A stretch of DNA of 16,428 nt, taken from contig JAQUNU010000014.1 in assembly GCA_028717445.1 (NCBI GenBank), forward strand, positions 1 through 16,428. The letters are read 5' to 3'. Position numbers and translations under genes: made by a program. Every line of letters starts with the position of its first letter. Within the stretch, counting starts at the first letter, position 1. Origin of the DNA: Candidatus Portnoyibacteriota bacterium (GTDB lineage: Bacteria > Patescibacteriota > Minisyncoccia > Portnoybacterales > GWB1-42-6). Below the pieces are notes generated by a model. That model was not told where the DNA came from. It saw nothing but the letters and a program-made list of their open reading frames with translations, and ran no database searches. Positions 7,594-15,131 of the stretch are shown in pieces.

Positions 7594-8718
7594 TTAGTAT
7601 TGTTTTTCGGTTTCGGAGAGCATTTTGGCCAAGGAGAAATCCTGGACTTTCTTGAGCGAGGTTTCGGCAAAGATCCTGGCCAGGGTTGGGTTTTCGAGGA
7701 GCTGGAGCACGCGCTCGGCCAGAGCCTCGGGATCGTGTGGACTGATTAGATAGCCGTTCATGCCGTCCTGGACCATCTCAGGGATGCCTCCGACGCGCGA
7801 GGCGACAATCGGCAGGCCCGCGGCCATGGCTTCAATGATCGTGTAGGGCAGGCCTTCTTTTTCCGAGGGCAGAACGAAAACATCAAATGCTTTTAAATAT
7901 CTGGCGGCATTTGGCAGGATGCCTGTTAGAATGAATTTATCCGCCAGACCCATTTGGGCTATTTTTGTTTTTATCTGTTTTTCCAGGGGCCCGCTGCCAA
8001 TTAGGATAAAAAAGATTTTAAATTTTGTTTGCGGGTTTTTGATAAGCAGGTTCGCGGCTTCGATTAAAATGTCCAGTCTTTTTTCGGGATAGAAATTGGC
8101 CAGCGCGCCGATAGTTTTGATTCCGGCCAAGTTCTTTCCGGCCAGAAGTTTTTTTTGCGCTTCCTCTTTGGTCAAAAAATCGATTTTCGGGTCAATTCCG
8201 TTATGAATCATTGTTAATTTTTCAGCCGGAACGACTTTATGTTCCAACCAGAGCCGGCGGTCGTACTCGGAAACGCAGATAATCTTGTGTTTAAATTGGG
8301 CGGTGAATTTTTCGGCCCAGAGGAAAAGCCTTTTTGAAAGCGAGGAGAAAGAGGCTTTAAAAACCGCGCCGTGAACCGTGTAGGCGATTTTCATTGGCAG
8401 ATTCCGGCCGGCCAGGGACCCAAGAACTGAAATTTTGGAGCTATTTAAATGCAAAACATCCGGCCGCCAGGTTTTAAGCAATTTTCTGATTTCAAAATAC
8501 GCGGCCAGATCACGGAAGGGATTTATCTGTCTTTTTAACCGTTTTAATTTGAAGGTTTTAATTCCCGCGTTTTGCAGTCGCTCAAAAAGCGGACCGTTTC
8601 CGCCGGCCGCCACGGCAACTTCAAACTGGTTTTTATCAAGTCCGGTTGCCAAATCAATGACGTATTTTTGCGCGCCGCCCATTTCCGAAAGAGTGACCAG
8701 ATAAAGGATCTTTTTCAT
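7594..8718 (-). CDS. Family 4 glycosyltransferase (GT-B fold)
   Basis: A full-length 374-residue GT4 enzyme, cytoplasmic or loosely membrane-bound, that would transfer a sugar from a nucleotide donor with retention of configuration. The N-terminal domain starts with MKKILYLVTL and a glycine turn, MGGAQ (13-17), typical of the acceptor domain. HNGID (172-176) begins the C-terminal domain. GSGPLE (241-246) and the EX7E motif (E288 and E296, in EGLPYTIIEAM) followed by GLPIVASRVGG (301-311) form the donor site. No signal peptide is seen. It is the only minus-strand gene, converging on the small TM gene and diverging from the epimerase across a 113-base promoter region. It probably adds one residue to the glycan made by the neighbouring genes. 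Sugar specificity cannot be read from sequence. Confidence 0.92.
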   Translation of the reverse strand: MKKILYLVTLSEMGGAQKYVIDLATGLDKNQFEVAVAAGGNGPLFERLQNAGIKTFKLKRLKRQINPFRDLAAYFEIRKLLKTWRPDVLHLNSSKISVLGSLAGRNLPMKIAYTVHGAVFKASFSSLSKRLFLWAEKFTAQFKHKIICVSEYDRRLWLEHKVVPAEKLTMIHNGIDPKIDFLTKEEAQKKLLAGKNLAGIKTIGALANFYPEKRLDILIEAANLLIKNPQTKFKIFFILIGSGPLEKQIKTKIAQMGLADKFILTGILPNAARYLKAFDVFVLPSEKEGLPYTIIEAMAAGLPIVASRVGGIPEMVQDGMNGYLISPHDPEALAERVLQLLENPTLARIFAETSLKKVQDFSLAKMLSETEKQY

Positions 8719-8760
8719 GTTTTATTTGTCTTTACTTTGGGTTTTTTTTGAGCTATTCTA

Positions 8761-8790
8761 ATTATATATAAAAAATGGTAAAAATAGCAA
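8761..8790 (-). promoter_or_regulatory. Candidate promoter for the minus-strand GT4
   Basis: On the minus strand, TTGCTA (8785-8790) and a perfect TATAAT (8761-8766) are separated by 18 bases. They leave a leader of roughly 36 bases before the ATG at 8718. The leader is AT-rich with no Shine-Dalgarno. Confidence 0.5.
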
Positions 8791-8822
8791 AAAGTTATTA
8801 AAAATAAATATCCGAAGATATT
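8776..8822 (+). promoter_or_regulatory. Possible extended -10 and leader hairpin for the epimerase operon
   Basis: TGGTAAAAAT (8776-8785) resembles the extended -10 seen at 7252. A small hairpin, AATATC (8807-8812) with GATATT (8817-8822) around a CGAA loop, ends 9 bases before the ATG at 8832, where a Shine-Dalgarno would be expected and none is present. The hairpin could be an operator or could affect translation. Both calls are weak in this AT-rich sequence. Confidence 0.25.
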
Positions 8823-8831
8823 AATAAAAAA

Positions 8832-9746
8832 ATGACAAAAAAAAATAGTGAAATCGCGTTGGTAACCGGAGGAGCGGGATTCATCGGTTCTAATTTAGTT
8901 GATAAACTTATTGAAGAAAATTTTAAAGTAGTCGTGATTGATAATTTAAGCAACGGCAAAAAAGAATATATTAATCCAAAAGCCGAATTTCATAAAGCCG
9001 ATATAAGGGAATTAAAAAGCATAAAAAAATACTTTAGGAATGTCGATTATGTTTTTCATCTTGCCGCTCAGCCGAGAATTCAGCCTTCGATTAAAGACCC
9101 GTTGTTTTCGAATGATAACAATATAAATGGAGCACTTAATGTTCTTTTGGCGGCTCGCGATGCTCGCGTTAAAAAATTTATTTATTCCGCTTCCTCTTCC
9201 GCTTATGGCGATCAGGCAAAGATGCCCCTGAAAGAGAATATGGCAATATATCCTAAAAATCCCTATGCGGCGCAGAAGTATTTTGGTGAAGTTTATTGCC
9301 GGATTTTTTCCGAGCTTTATGGATTAAAAACGATTTGTTTGCGTTATTTTAATGTTTATGGTCCGCGTCAAAAAGAGGAGGGCGCCTATTCAACTGTTAT
9401 TGCCGTATTTTTGAGGCAGAAAAAGAAAGGAAGGCCGATGACGATTGTCGGCGACGGCACCAAAAGAAGAGATTTTACGTATGTCAGCGATGTTGTTGGG
9501 GCAAATATTTTAGCCGCCAAGAGCGATTTGGGAAAAGGAGAAGTGATCAATATCGGAACTGGGAAAAACTTCAGCGTTAATCAAGTGGCGGAAATGATCG
9601 GGGGTAAGAAAATTAATATTCCCGATCGGCCCGGAGAATCAAAAGAAACTTTAGCCGATATTTCGCTGGCCAAAAAGTTGTTGGGATGGAAGCCGAAAGT
9701 CAATCTTTCCGAAGGGATTCAAAAAATACTGGAATATAAAGAATAA
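8832..9746 (+). CDS. NAD-dependent nucleotide-sugar epimerase (extended SDR, GalE/WbpP-like)
   Basis: A 304-residue extended short-chain dehydrogenase/reductase that would epimerise or dehydrate a UDP- or dTDP-sugar in the cytoplasm. TGGAGFIG (12-19) is the Rossmann NAD-binding loop, and FHLAAQ (75-80) with an adjacent SIKDP (86-90) is typical of UDP-hexose 4-epimerases. SASSS (119-123) and Y145-x3-K149 supply the catalytic Ser, Tyr and Lys. RYFNVYGPRQ (171-180) and RRDFTYVSD (212-220) are sugar-nucleotide domain motifs. The length is normal for the family. It is the first gene of a unit with the GT4 that starts 3 bases after its stop, so it probably supplies that enzyme's donor sugar. UDP-glucose or UDP-GlcNAc 4-epimerase is the best guess, but substrate is uncertain. 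Confidence 0.9.
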   Translation: MTKKNSEIALVTGGAGFIGSNLVDKLIEENFKVVVIDNLSNGKKEYINPKAEFHKADIRELKSIKKYFRNVDYVFHLAAQPRIQPSIKDPLFSNDNNINGALNVLLAARDARVKKFIYSASSSAYGDQAKMPLKENMAIYPKNPYAAQKYFGEVYCRIFSELYGLKTICLRYFNVYGPRQKEEGAYSTVIAVFLRQKKKGRPMTIVGDGTKRRDFTYVSDVVGANILAAKSDLGKGEVINIGTGKNFSVNQVAEMIGGKKINIPDRPGESKETLADISLAKKLLGWKPKVNLSEGIQKILEYKE

Positions 9747-9749
9747 TCC

Positions 9750-10883
9750 ATGGAAGAAAAGAGGCGCATTTTAATTTTTTCAACCGCTTATCTGCCGCTT
9801 ATCGGCGGGGCTGAAATTGCCGTCCATGAAATCACGCGGCGACTGGATGATTTTGAATTCGACCTTATTTGTGCCAGGATCAAGCCGGAACTGCCTTGCA
9901 ACGAAAAACAGGGCAACATGACAATTTGGCGGCTTGGCTGCGGCTCTTTGCGCGATAAATTTTTTTTTCCATGGCGGGCGGCGCGTCTGGCCGGAAAACT
10001 TCATTCTCAAAAAAGATTTGAGGCAGTCTGGGCGATAATGGCTTCTTTTGGGGGGCTGGCCGCTCTATTTTTTAAGAAAAAATTTAGGAAGACGCCTTAT
10101 ATTTTAACCCTGCAGGAAGGCGACAGCAACCTTCATATATTTTCGCGCGCTGTTTGGCTTGGTCCTTTTTGGCGGCAAATTTTCAGCAAAGCGGATCGCC
10201 TAACCGCCATCAGCCATTATTTAAAAAGATTCGCAAAAAAGCACGGTGCCAGAAGCGAAATTGAGATCGTGCCCAACGGGGTCGATCTGCGGAAATTCCG
10301 GATTTCAAATGGCGAAAATCAGACAAGATCAAAATTAGGAATAGGAAAAGACGAAAAAATTATCATTACGGTTTCGCGGCTGGTGAAAAAAAACGGCCTC
10401 GGCGACGTTATCGGGGCTCTCGCGCTTTTGCCGGAAAATTATAAATTTCTGGTTCTCGGTTCCGGCCCGCTGGAAAAAAACTTGAAATTTAAAGCAAAAA
10501 AGCTAGAATTAGAAAATCGGGTATTATTTTTGGGCGATGTGGCCAATAAAGAGATTCCGACTTATCTGGCCATTGCCGATGTTTTTATCCGGCCGTCGCT
10601 TTCCGAAGGTCTGGGCAATTCTTTTCTTGAAGCTATGGCCGCCGGTGTCCCGATTATCGGAACGCCTGTGGGCGGAATTCCTGATTTTTTGAAAGATCGC
10701 GAAACAGGCATTTTTTGCGAAGTGAAAAATCCCAAAAGCGTTGCCGAGAAAATAAAACTTTTGCTGGAGAACGGAGATCTAAAAAAGAAATTGATCGAGA
10801 ACGGAAAAAGAATAGTTGAAGAAAGATATAATTGGGATTCCATCGCTTTAAAAATGAAAGAAATTTTTAATAAAACAATTTAA
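9750..10883 (+). CDS. Family 4 glycosyltransferase (GT-B fold)
   Basis: A 377-residue GT4 enzyme with a complete motif set. The N terminus, ILIFSTAYLPLIGGAE (7-22), has the family's glycine-rich acceptor-domain loop. PNGVD (175-179) leads into the donor domain. VSRLVKKNG (208-216) holds the basic residues that contact the donor phosphate, GSGPLE (237-242) follows, and EX7E is intact as E286 and E294 in EGLGNSFLEAM. GVPIIGTPVGG (299-309) closes the site. It starts 3 bases after the epimerase stop, so it is surely co-transcribed, and the DUF6580-like gene follows after 16 bases. It probably transfers the sugar made by the epimerase to a lipid-linked or surface glycan. The donor and linkage are unknown. 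Confidence 0.92.
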   Translation: MEEKRRILIFSTAYLPLIGGAEIAVHEITRRLDDFEFDLICARIKPELPCNEKQGNMTIWRLGCGSLRDKFFFPWRAARLAGKLHSQKRFEAVWAIMASFGGLAALFFKKKFRKTPYILTLQEGDSNLHIFSRAVWLGPFWRQIFSKADRLTAISHYLKRFAKKHGARSEIEIVPNGVDLRKFRISNGENQTRSKLGIGKDEKIIITVSRLVKKNGLGDVIGALALLPENYKFLVLGSGPLEKNLKFKAKKLELENRVLFLGDVANKEIPTYLAIADVFIRPSLSEGLGNSFLEAMAAGVPIIGTPVGGIPDFLKDRETGIFCEVKNPKSVAEKIKLLLENGDLKKKLIENGKRIVEERYNWDSIALKMKEIFNKTI

Positions 10884-10899
10884 TAATTAAAATAATAAA

Positions 10900-11430
10900 A
10901 TGAGCACAAGAACAAAGATTTTTTCGGTTATCGCCATAATTCTATTAGCCGCATCCTCGCGCCTGGTCGAACATCCTTTTAATTTCACGCCGATTGCCGC
11001 CATGGCTCTTTTTGCCGGCTGCTATCTGCGTGCCAAATGGGGGGTTTTGATTCCTTTGGCCGCTATGGCTATCGGTGACTATTTTATCGGTTTTTACGAG
11101 TGGCAGGTGATGGCTTCGGTTTATTTTGGCATTACCGCGGCCTATCTCATCGGTTGGGTTTTGAGCAAAAGAGTCCGCTGGTATAATGTCGCGTTTTCTT
11201 CGCTGGTTTCTTCAATTGTTTTCTTTTTGCTGACTAATTTTTCGGTCTGGGCTTTTTTTAGCTGGTATCCCCACACCTGGGCGGGATTAGTCAATTGTTT
11301 TACTTTGGCTTTGCCTTTTTTTCGCAATACCATTGCCGGCGATCTGGTTTATTCGGTCGTTCTCTTTGGCGCTTTTGAACTGGTTATGGTTTTGGCGGCA
11401 AGAAAAAAATTGGCAACTGAAAGGGCATAA
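10900..11430 (+). CDS. Small multi-pass membrane protein, DUF6580-like (ECF S-component-like)
   Basis: A 176-residue protein with about five hydrophobic segments (roughly 8-20, 32-62, 70-88, 98-120, 147-167). Conserved-looking features are R21, H25, NFTP (28-31), AMALFAGCY (34-42), TNFSVW (112-117), LPFFRNT (138-144) and GD (147-148). I recognise this pattern as the DUF6580 group of predicted membrane proteins, whose size and helix number resemble substrate-binding S components of ECF transporters. That functional link is recalled and inferred, not shown here. It is the last gene of the epimerase-GT4 unit and is followed by a bidirectional terminator. The start at 10900 has an AT-only leader. 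No ECF ATPase or T component is in the window, so a transport role would depend on genes elsewhere. Confidence 0.7.
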   Translation: MSTRTKIFSVIAIILLAASSRLVEHPFNFTPIAAMALFAGCYLRAKWGVLIPLAAMAIGDYFIGFYEWQVMASVYFGITAAYLIGWVLSKRVRWYNVAFSSLVSSIVFFLLTNFSVWAFFSWYPHTWAGLVNCFTLALPFFRNTIAGDLVYSVVLFGAFELVMVLAARKKLATERA

Positions 11431-11445
11431 ACTCTAAAAAAATAA

Positions 11446-11481
11446 AAAACCACTTGCTCTGCTTGGCAGGCGAGTGGTTTT
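11446..11481. terminator. Bidirectional intrinsic terminator after the epimerase operon
   Basis: AAAACCACTTGC (11446-11457) pairs with GCGAGTGGTTTT (11470-11481), with one G-T pair. After a bulged T at 11458, CTGC (11459-11462, reading CTGC with T at 11460) pairs with GCAG (11466-11469) to extend the stem inward. T-rich sequence follows on the plus strand, and the upstream A-rich run gives a long T tract on the minus strand. It therefore could stop transcripts arriving from either side. Confidence 0.85.
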
Positions 11482-11484
11482 ATT

Positions 11485-11816
11485 TTGAAAAGAATAATAG
11501 CCCATTTAAATCCATCCTTTTTTTCGGCATCTTTGAAAATGGTTTCGTCGCGTTGCCGATTGCCATAAAATATGCATTCTGATTATTTCCTGCAAGTGAT
11601 CTCTATAAGCAAAAAGGTCGGTTTTTTTCCTTTTTCCCCGGACTGGGATCAGCCTGAGTTTATTCGTTTTTTCTTCCGTTTGGCCATTGGATGCCTCCAG
11701 TCGAAATATCATTGTAAGAACTAAAACCCTTTATTTCCCGTGATTTTTGGATTAAGATAGGGTTAAGGCTTTCTCTGGTTATTTTATTATTAAAGGCCTT
11801 TTTTTGCAACCGATAA
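11485..11816. other. Intergenic gap with no convincing gene
   Basis: About 330 bases separate the terminator from the next plus-strand gene. All three plus frames are broken. The minus strand carries one short open frame (11506-11712, 68 codons) and a second (11660-11872) that overlaps the next gene's coding start. Both proteins are basic and low in hydrophobic pattern, and I recognise neither. A minus-strand promoter-like pair (TTGCAA at 11804-11809, TAAAAT at 11781-11786, spacer 17) and the bidirectional terminator would fit a minus-strand transcript, coding or not. A weak plus-strand -10, TATTAT (11785-11790), may serve the gene at 11817. The stretch could also be a decayed gene. Confidence 0.5.
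11506..11712 (-). CDS. Doubtful 68-residue hypothetical protein
   Basis: This is an ATG-to-stop frame on the minus strand inside the intergenic gap. Its stop lies about 25 bases before the bidirectional terminator, and promoter-like boxes lie about 70 bases upstream. The product is strongly basic, with Arg/Lys clusters at residues 25-29 and 54-65, no signal peptide, no membrane helix and no motif I know. It has no Shine-Dalgarno, but neither do the accepted genes. It could equally be a chance frame in non-coding RNA or relic DNA. Confidence 0.18.
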   Translation of the reverse strand: MIFRLEASNGQTEEKTNKLRLIPVRGKRKKTDLFAYRDHLQEIIRMHILWQSATRRNHFQRCRKKGWI

Positions 11817-12950
11817 ATGCGTGTCTTGATTACGACCGGCATTTTCCCGCCGGATATCGGCGGTCCGGCCACCCAAATTGAATATTTGGCTTCAGGGCTC
11901 TCTCGGAGGGGTTTTTCGGTTTCTGTTTTGACCTATGGCGCGCCAGAAAAAAAAGTGCGGCCTTTTTTGCTTTTCGCCGTTTCAAAAGTCTGGCCAGCCG
12001 GTTTGCGGCATTTTCTTTATTTTTTTAAGCTTTTTTTTCTGGCGCGCCGAAGCGACTTGATTTACACGACCGATCTTTATTCCCCCGGCTATTATTCCAT
12101 GCTGGCGGCCAAATTTTGGCGCAAAAAATTAGTTGTTCGATTTGCCGGTGATTCGGCCTGGGAAACGGCGCAGAACCGGGGAGAAACACAGGATGACATC
12201 GTTTCTTTTCAGGAAAAAAAATACAGCGCCGCTATCGAAAAAATGAAAGAGCGTCGCAAGAAGATAATGCTTGCCGCCGACGCGGTCATCGCGGTCAGTG
12301 AATTTATGAAAAATTTGGCAGTCAAAATTGGCGTCGCGTCTGGAAAAATTAAGGTTGTTTACAATTCCATCGATTTTTTGCCTTCACCGCCCGCCTGGCA
12401 TGATCCCCAGGAGCCCGTTCTTGTTTTTTCCGGCCGCCTGACGCCTTGGAAAGGGGTTGAAATGTTAGTTAGGATTTTAGACAAAATTAAAGAAAAATAT
12501 CCGGAAATAATTTTTGAAATTTTAGGCGGCGGTTCGGAAAAAGAAAAACTTCAAAAGCTCTCGCGCGAATTGGGTTTGGAAAAAAACATAAATTTTCAAG
12601 GCCGGGTCAGCGAAGAAGAAAGTCATCGGATTTTTGCCCGTTCAAGCGTTTTTGTCTTAAACACCAATTATGAAGGCTTGCCTCATTCGGTTTTGAATGC
12701 TTTTCGGGTTGGTTTGCCGGTGATAACCACGCCGGTTGGCGGCAATCCGGAAGTTGTCCAAAGCGGGGTAAACGGATTGCTGGTCCCTTATAATGATGAA
12801 CGCGCCTGGGAAGAAGCGATTTTTAAAATGCTCGAAGATAATTTTTTGCGCGAGAAATTCAGTATTGAGGGCAAAAGAACGCTTGAAAAATTCAAATGGG
12901 AAAATGTTTTGCAAAAGACAAGCGAATTGTTTAAATCTTTGACCGAATGA
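11817..12950 (+). CDS. GT4-type glycosyltransferase with altered EX7E motif
   Basis: A 377-residue GT-B protein. MRVLITTGIFPPDIGGPATQ (1-20) is a classic GT4 N terminus and fixes the start at 11817. VYNSID (181-186) begins the donor domain, GRLTPWKG (206-213) holds the donor-phosphate Arg and Lys, and ILGGGSE (235-241) and TTPVGGNPEVV (304-314) follow. The EX7E motif is changed: E286 is present, but the position of the second Glu is Asn294 (AAT at 12696-12698), in EGLPHSVLNAF. Everything else is intact, so I expect an active or specialised enzyme rather than a relic. It opens an operon in which its stop overlaps the next gene's start in ATGA, so translation is coupled. It probably acts on the same glycan as the downstream GT2 and GT-C genes. 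Donor unknown. Confidence 0.9.
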   Translation: MRVLITTGIFPPDIGGPATQIEYLASGLSRRGFSVSVLTYGAPEKKVRPFLLFAVSKVWPAGLRHFLYFFKLFFLARRSDLIYTTDLYSPGYYSMLAAKFWRKKLVVRFAGDSAWETAQNRGETQDDIVSFQEKKYSAAIEKMKERRKKIMLAADAVIAVSEFMKNLAVKIGVASGKIKVVYNSIDFLPSPPAWHDPQEPVLVFSGRLTPWKGVEMLVRILDKIKEKYPEIIFEILGGGSEKEKLQKLSRELGLEKNINFQGRVSEEESHRIFARSSVFVLNTNYEGLPHSVLNAFRVGLPVITTPVGGNPEVVQSGVNGLLVPYNDERAWEEAIFKMLEDNFLREKFSIEGKRTLEKFKWENVLQKTSELFKSLTE

Positions 12951-14428
12951 AAAAACTCATTCTCCTTAATCCCGAATTCAATATCGCCAAAACAAAATAC
13001 GACACGAGTTTGTCGGTTGGCCTGCTTTGTCTCGGCTCTTATCTCTATAAGAAGGGCGTGCCGGTGAAGATAATCGATTGCGCGCGCCAGGAAAAATGGG
13101 AGAAAGTTTTTGAAGAAGAAATAAAAGACGCCGCGTATTTGGGTTTTTCGGTCATGACGACCCAAATTCCTTCGGCTTTGCGGATTGCCTGGTGGGTTAA
13201 GAATTTTTTTCCGCGTGTCAAGCTTATTTGGGGCGGGCCGCACGCGACATTTTTTCCGCAAGAAACCCTGGAAAGCAATCTGGTTGATTTTGTCATTTTG
13301 AACGAAGGCGAAGGAACAATGTGGGAGCTGCTTGATTCCCTGGAGGCTAGCTATAATCCTGATTTTTCAAAAATAGATGGCCTTGGCTGGAAAAAAGACG
13401 GGCAAATCTTTATTAATGAAAAAAAAGAATTGCTGCCGATGCGAGAAATTCCTTTGCCTAATTGGGAATTAATGCCGAGTGAAGTTTTGGAGCGACTGGA
13501 AATCGTGCCGACCCACACTTCGCGCGGTTGTCCGCATCGTTGCGCTTTTTGCATCAATGCCATCACCAAAAACCGTTGGCGCATGCGTGAAAGCGGGAAA
13601 GTTTTAGAAGATATTGCTATAATTAAGTCAAAGCCCTGCTTCGCTGGAAAGAAATTACGTTTTTGGGACGAGAATTTTTTTGTGGATATGGTCAGAGTCA
13701 AGGAGATTGTGGAAGGAATGATCAAAAATGATTTGATTATTCCATGGGAGACGACCGTCAGAGCGGATTATTTTTCGCGACCGGAACTGACTGACGATCT
13801 TCTTGAGGCGATGAAACAGTCGGGTTGCTACCTTCTTTCTTTCGGGGCCGAGTCTGGCTCGCCAAAAATTTTAAAAAAGATAGACAAAGATATTACGCGT
13901 CAGGAAATTATCGAATCAGCTAAAAAGTGTTTGCGGCATGGGATTATTCCCCAATATTCTTTCATGGTCGGTCTGCCAGGCGAAACAGCCAAGGATATCA
14001 GGCAAACCATCAGCTTGATTGACGAGCTTGTGGCTCTTGATCCAAAAGTTCAGATCTTGGGTCCCCAGGCCTTCCGGCCTTATCCTGGATCCAAGCTCTA
14101 TGAGGAATGCCTTGAAGCTGGTTGGAAATCACCCGAAGGATTAAAGGAATGGGCCCGGGCGGTGGAGAACGAACTAAACTACTTGACGCCTTTTAATTTT
14201 CCTTGGGTCAAAGACCCGGGTTTAGTTGATTCGCTTGAAGCCTACGCGCGCTTTGGCGCGGTCGGTTTTAAAAACGCGCTTGGCTCGACTGTCACTTCAA
14301 GCAAGCTTTTAAAAGCGGCGTTTATCGCCGTTTGCAAATTGCGCTGGAAAACAAGATTTTTTAAATGGCCGATAGAATATAAATTGGCAAAAAAATATAT
14401 CGCTGGCGGGGGCGTTTCTCAATCATGA
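12947..14428 (+). CDS. Radical SAM protein with N-terminal B12-binding-type domain
   Basis: A 493-residue class-B-like radical SAM protein. Residues 1-135 form a cobalamin-binding-type Rossmann domain, with LGFSVMTTQIPSALRIAWW (65-83), the IWGGPHATFFP turn (94-104) and NEGEGTMWELL (119-129). The lower-ligand DxHxxG motif is not evident, as in many relatives. The radical SAM core has C195, C199 and C202 (CX3CX2C, in RGCPHRCAFC) for the 4Fe-4S cluster, FWDENFF (239-245), SFGAESG (298-304) and FMVGLPGET (339-347). The family methylates or rearranges unactivated carbons in lipids, antibiotics and sugars; the substrate here is unknown. It overlaps both neighbours by 4 bases (ATGA), between a GT4-like gene and a GT2, which ties it to glycan or lipid-carrier modification. 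The family call is firm; the reaction is not. Confidence 0.9.
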   Translation: MKKLILLNPEFNIAKTKYDTSLSVGLLCLGSYLYKKGVPVKIIDCARQEKWEKVFEEEIKDAAYLGFSVMTTQIPSALRIAWWVKNFFPRVKLIWGGPHATFFPQETLESNLVDFVILNEGEGTMWELLDSLEASYNPDFSKIDGLGWKKDGQIFINEKKELLPMREIPLPNWELMPSEVLERLEIVPTHTSRGCPHRCAFCINAITKNRWRMRESGKVLEDIAIIKSKPCFAGKKLRFWDENFFVDMVRVKEIVEGMIKNDLIIPWETTVRADYFSRPELTDDLLEAMKQSGCYLLSFGAESGSPKILKKIDKDITRQEIIESAKKCLRHGIIPQYSFMVGLPGETAKDIRQTISLIDELVALDPKVQILGPQAFRPYPGSKLYEECLEAGWKSPEGLKEWARAVENELNYLTPFNFPWVKDPGLVDSLEAYARFGAVGFKNALGSTVTSSKLLKAAFIAVCKLRWKTRFFKWPIEYKLAKKYIAGGGVSQS

Positions 14429-15120
14429 AAAAAATTTCAATCGTCATTCCAGTCTATAATGAAAAAGACACGATCAGGGAGATTATTAGTCGCGCGGAAA
14501 AAAGCCCGATCGAATTAGAAAAGGAGATTATTTTAGTTGACGATAACTCCAGTGACGGCACGCGTGAAATCTTGAAAGAATTTTCAGGCAGGCATAAAGT
14601 AATCTTTCATGAAAAAAACAAAGGCAAAGGCGGCGCTTTGCGTACCGGTTTTTCGGCGGCTTTTGGCGACATTATTTTGATTCAGGACGCGGATTTGGAA
14701 TATGATCCCCAGGAATATCCCATTCTTCTCGCGCCTATTTTAGAAGGAAAGGCGGATGTGGTTTTCGGTTCGCGCGTTATGACCACCAGGCCTCATCGTG
14801 TTTTGTTCTTCTGGCATTATATGGCCAATAGTTTTTTGACATTTTTTTCCAATATGATGACAAATCTGAATTTGACCGATATGGAAACCTGTTACAAGGT
14901 TTTTACAAAAGAGGTTTTGGAAAAAATCCTTCCAGATCTTGAATCAGAGCGTTTCGGGATCGAAGTAGAAATGACCGCGCAGTTCGCGAAAAATAAATTT
15001 CGGATCTATGAAGTCGGCATTTCTTACGCCGGCCGAAACTATAAAGAAGGCAAAAAGATCGATTGGAAAGACGGCTTGGCGGCGATTTGGCATATTATAA
15101 AATTTAATTTATTCAAATAG
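14425..15120 (+). CDS. Family 2 glycosyltransferase, Dpm1/polyprenyl-phosphate-sugar synthase-like
   Basis: A 231-residue GT-A protein. VIPVYNEKDTI (7-17) is the GT2 start, DDNSSDGT (39-46) holds the nucleotide-binding Asp pair, NKGKGGALRTG (65-75) follows, and QDADLEYDP (87-95) carries the metal-binding DAD motif. DMETCYKVF (152-160) and RFGIEVEMTA (176-185) are typical of dolichol- or polyprenyl-phosphate mannose/glucose synthases. It lacks C-terminal membrane helices, as the soluble Dpm1 class does. Such enzymes charge undecaprenyl phosphate with a sugar that GT-C enzymes then use on the far side of the membrane. Its start overlaps the radical SAM stop (ATGA), and 11 bases separate it from a multi-pass protein that could be the GT-C partner. 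It might instead transfer directly to a glycan. Confidence 0.9.
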   Translation: MKKISIVIPVYNEKDTIREIISRAEKSPIELEKEIILVDDNSSDGTREILKEFSGRHKVIFHEKNKGKGGALRTGFSAAFGDIILIQDADLEYDPQEYPILLAPILEGKADVVFGSRVMTTRPHRVLFFWHYMANSFLTFFSNMMTNLNLTDMETCYKVFTKEVLEKILPDLESERFGIEVEMTAQFAKNKFRIYEVGISYAGRNYKEGKKIDWKDGLAAIWHIIKFNLFK

Positions 15121-15131
15121 GCTTTTAAAAT

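Noticed and set aside
11660..11872. 70-codon open frame on the minus strand
   Set aside because: It starts inside the coding start of the GT4-like gene on the other strand, and its N-terminal residues are the antisense of the conserved PPDIGGPA segment.
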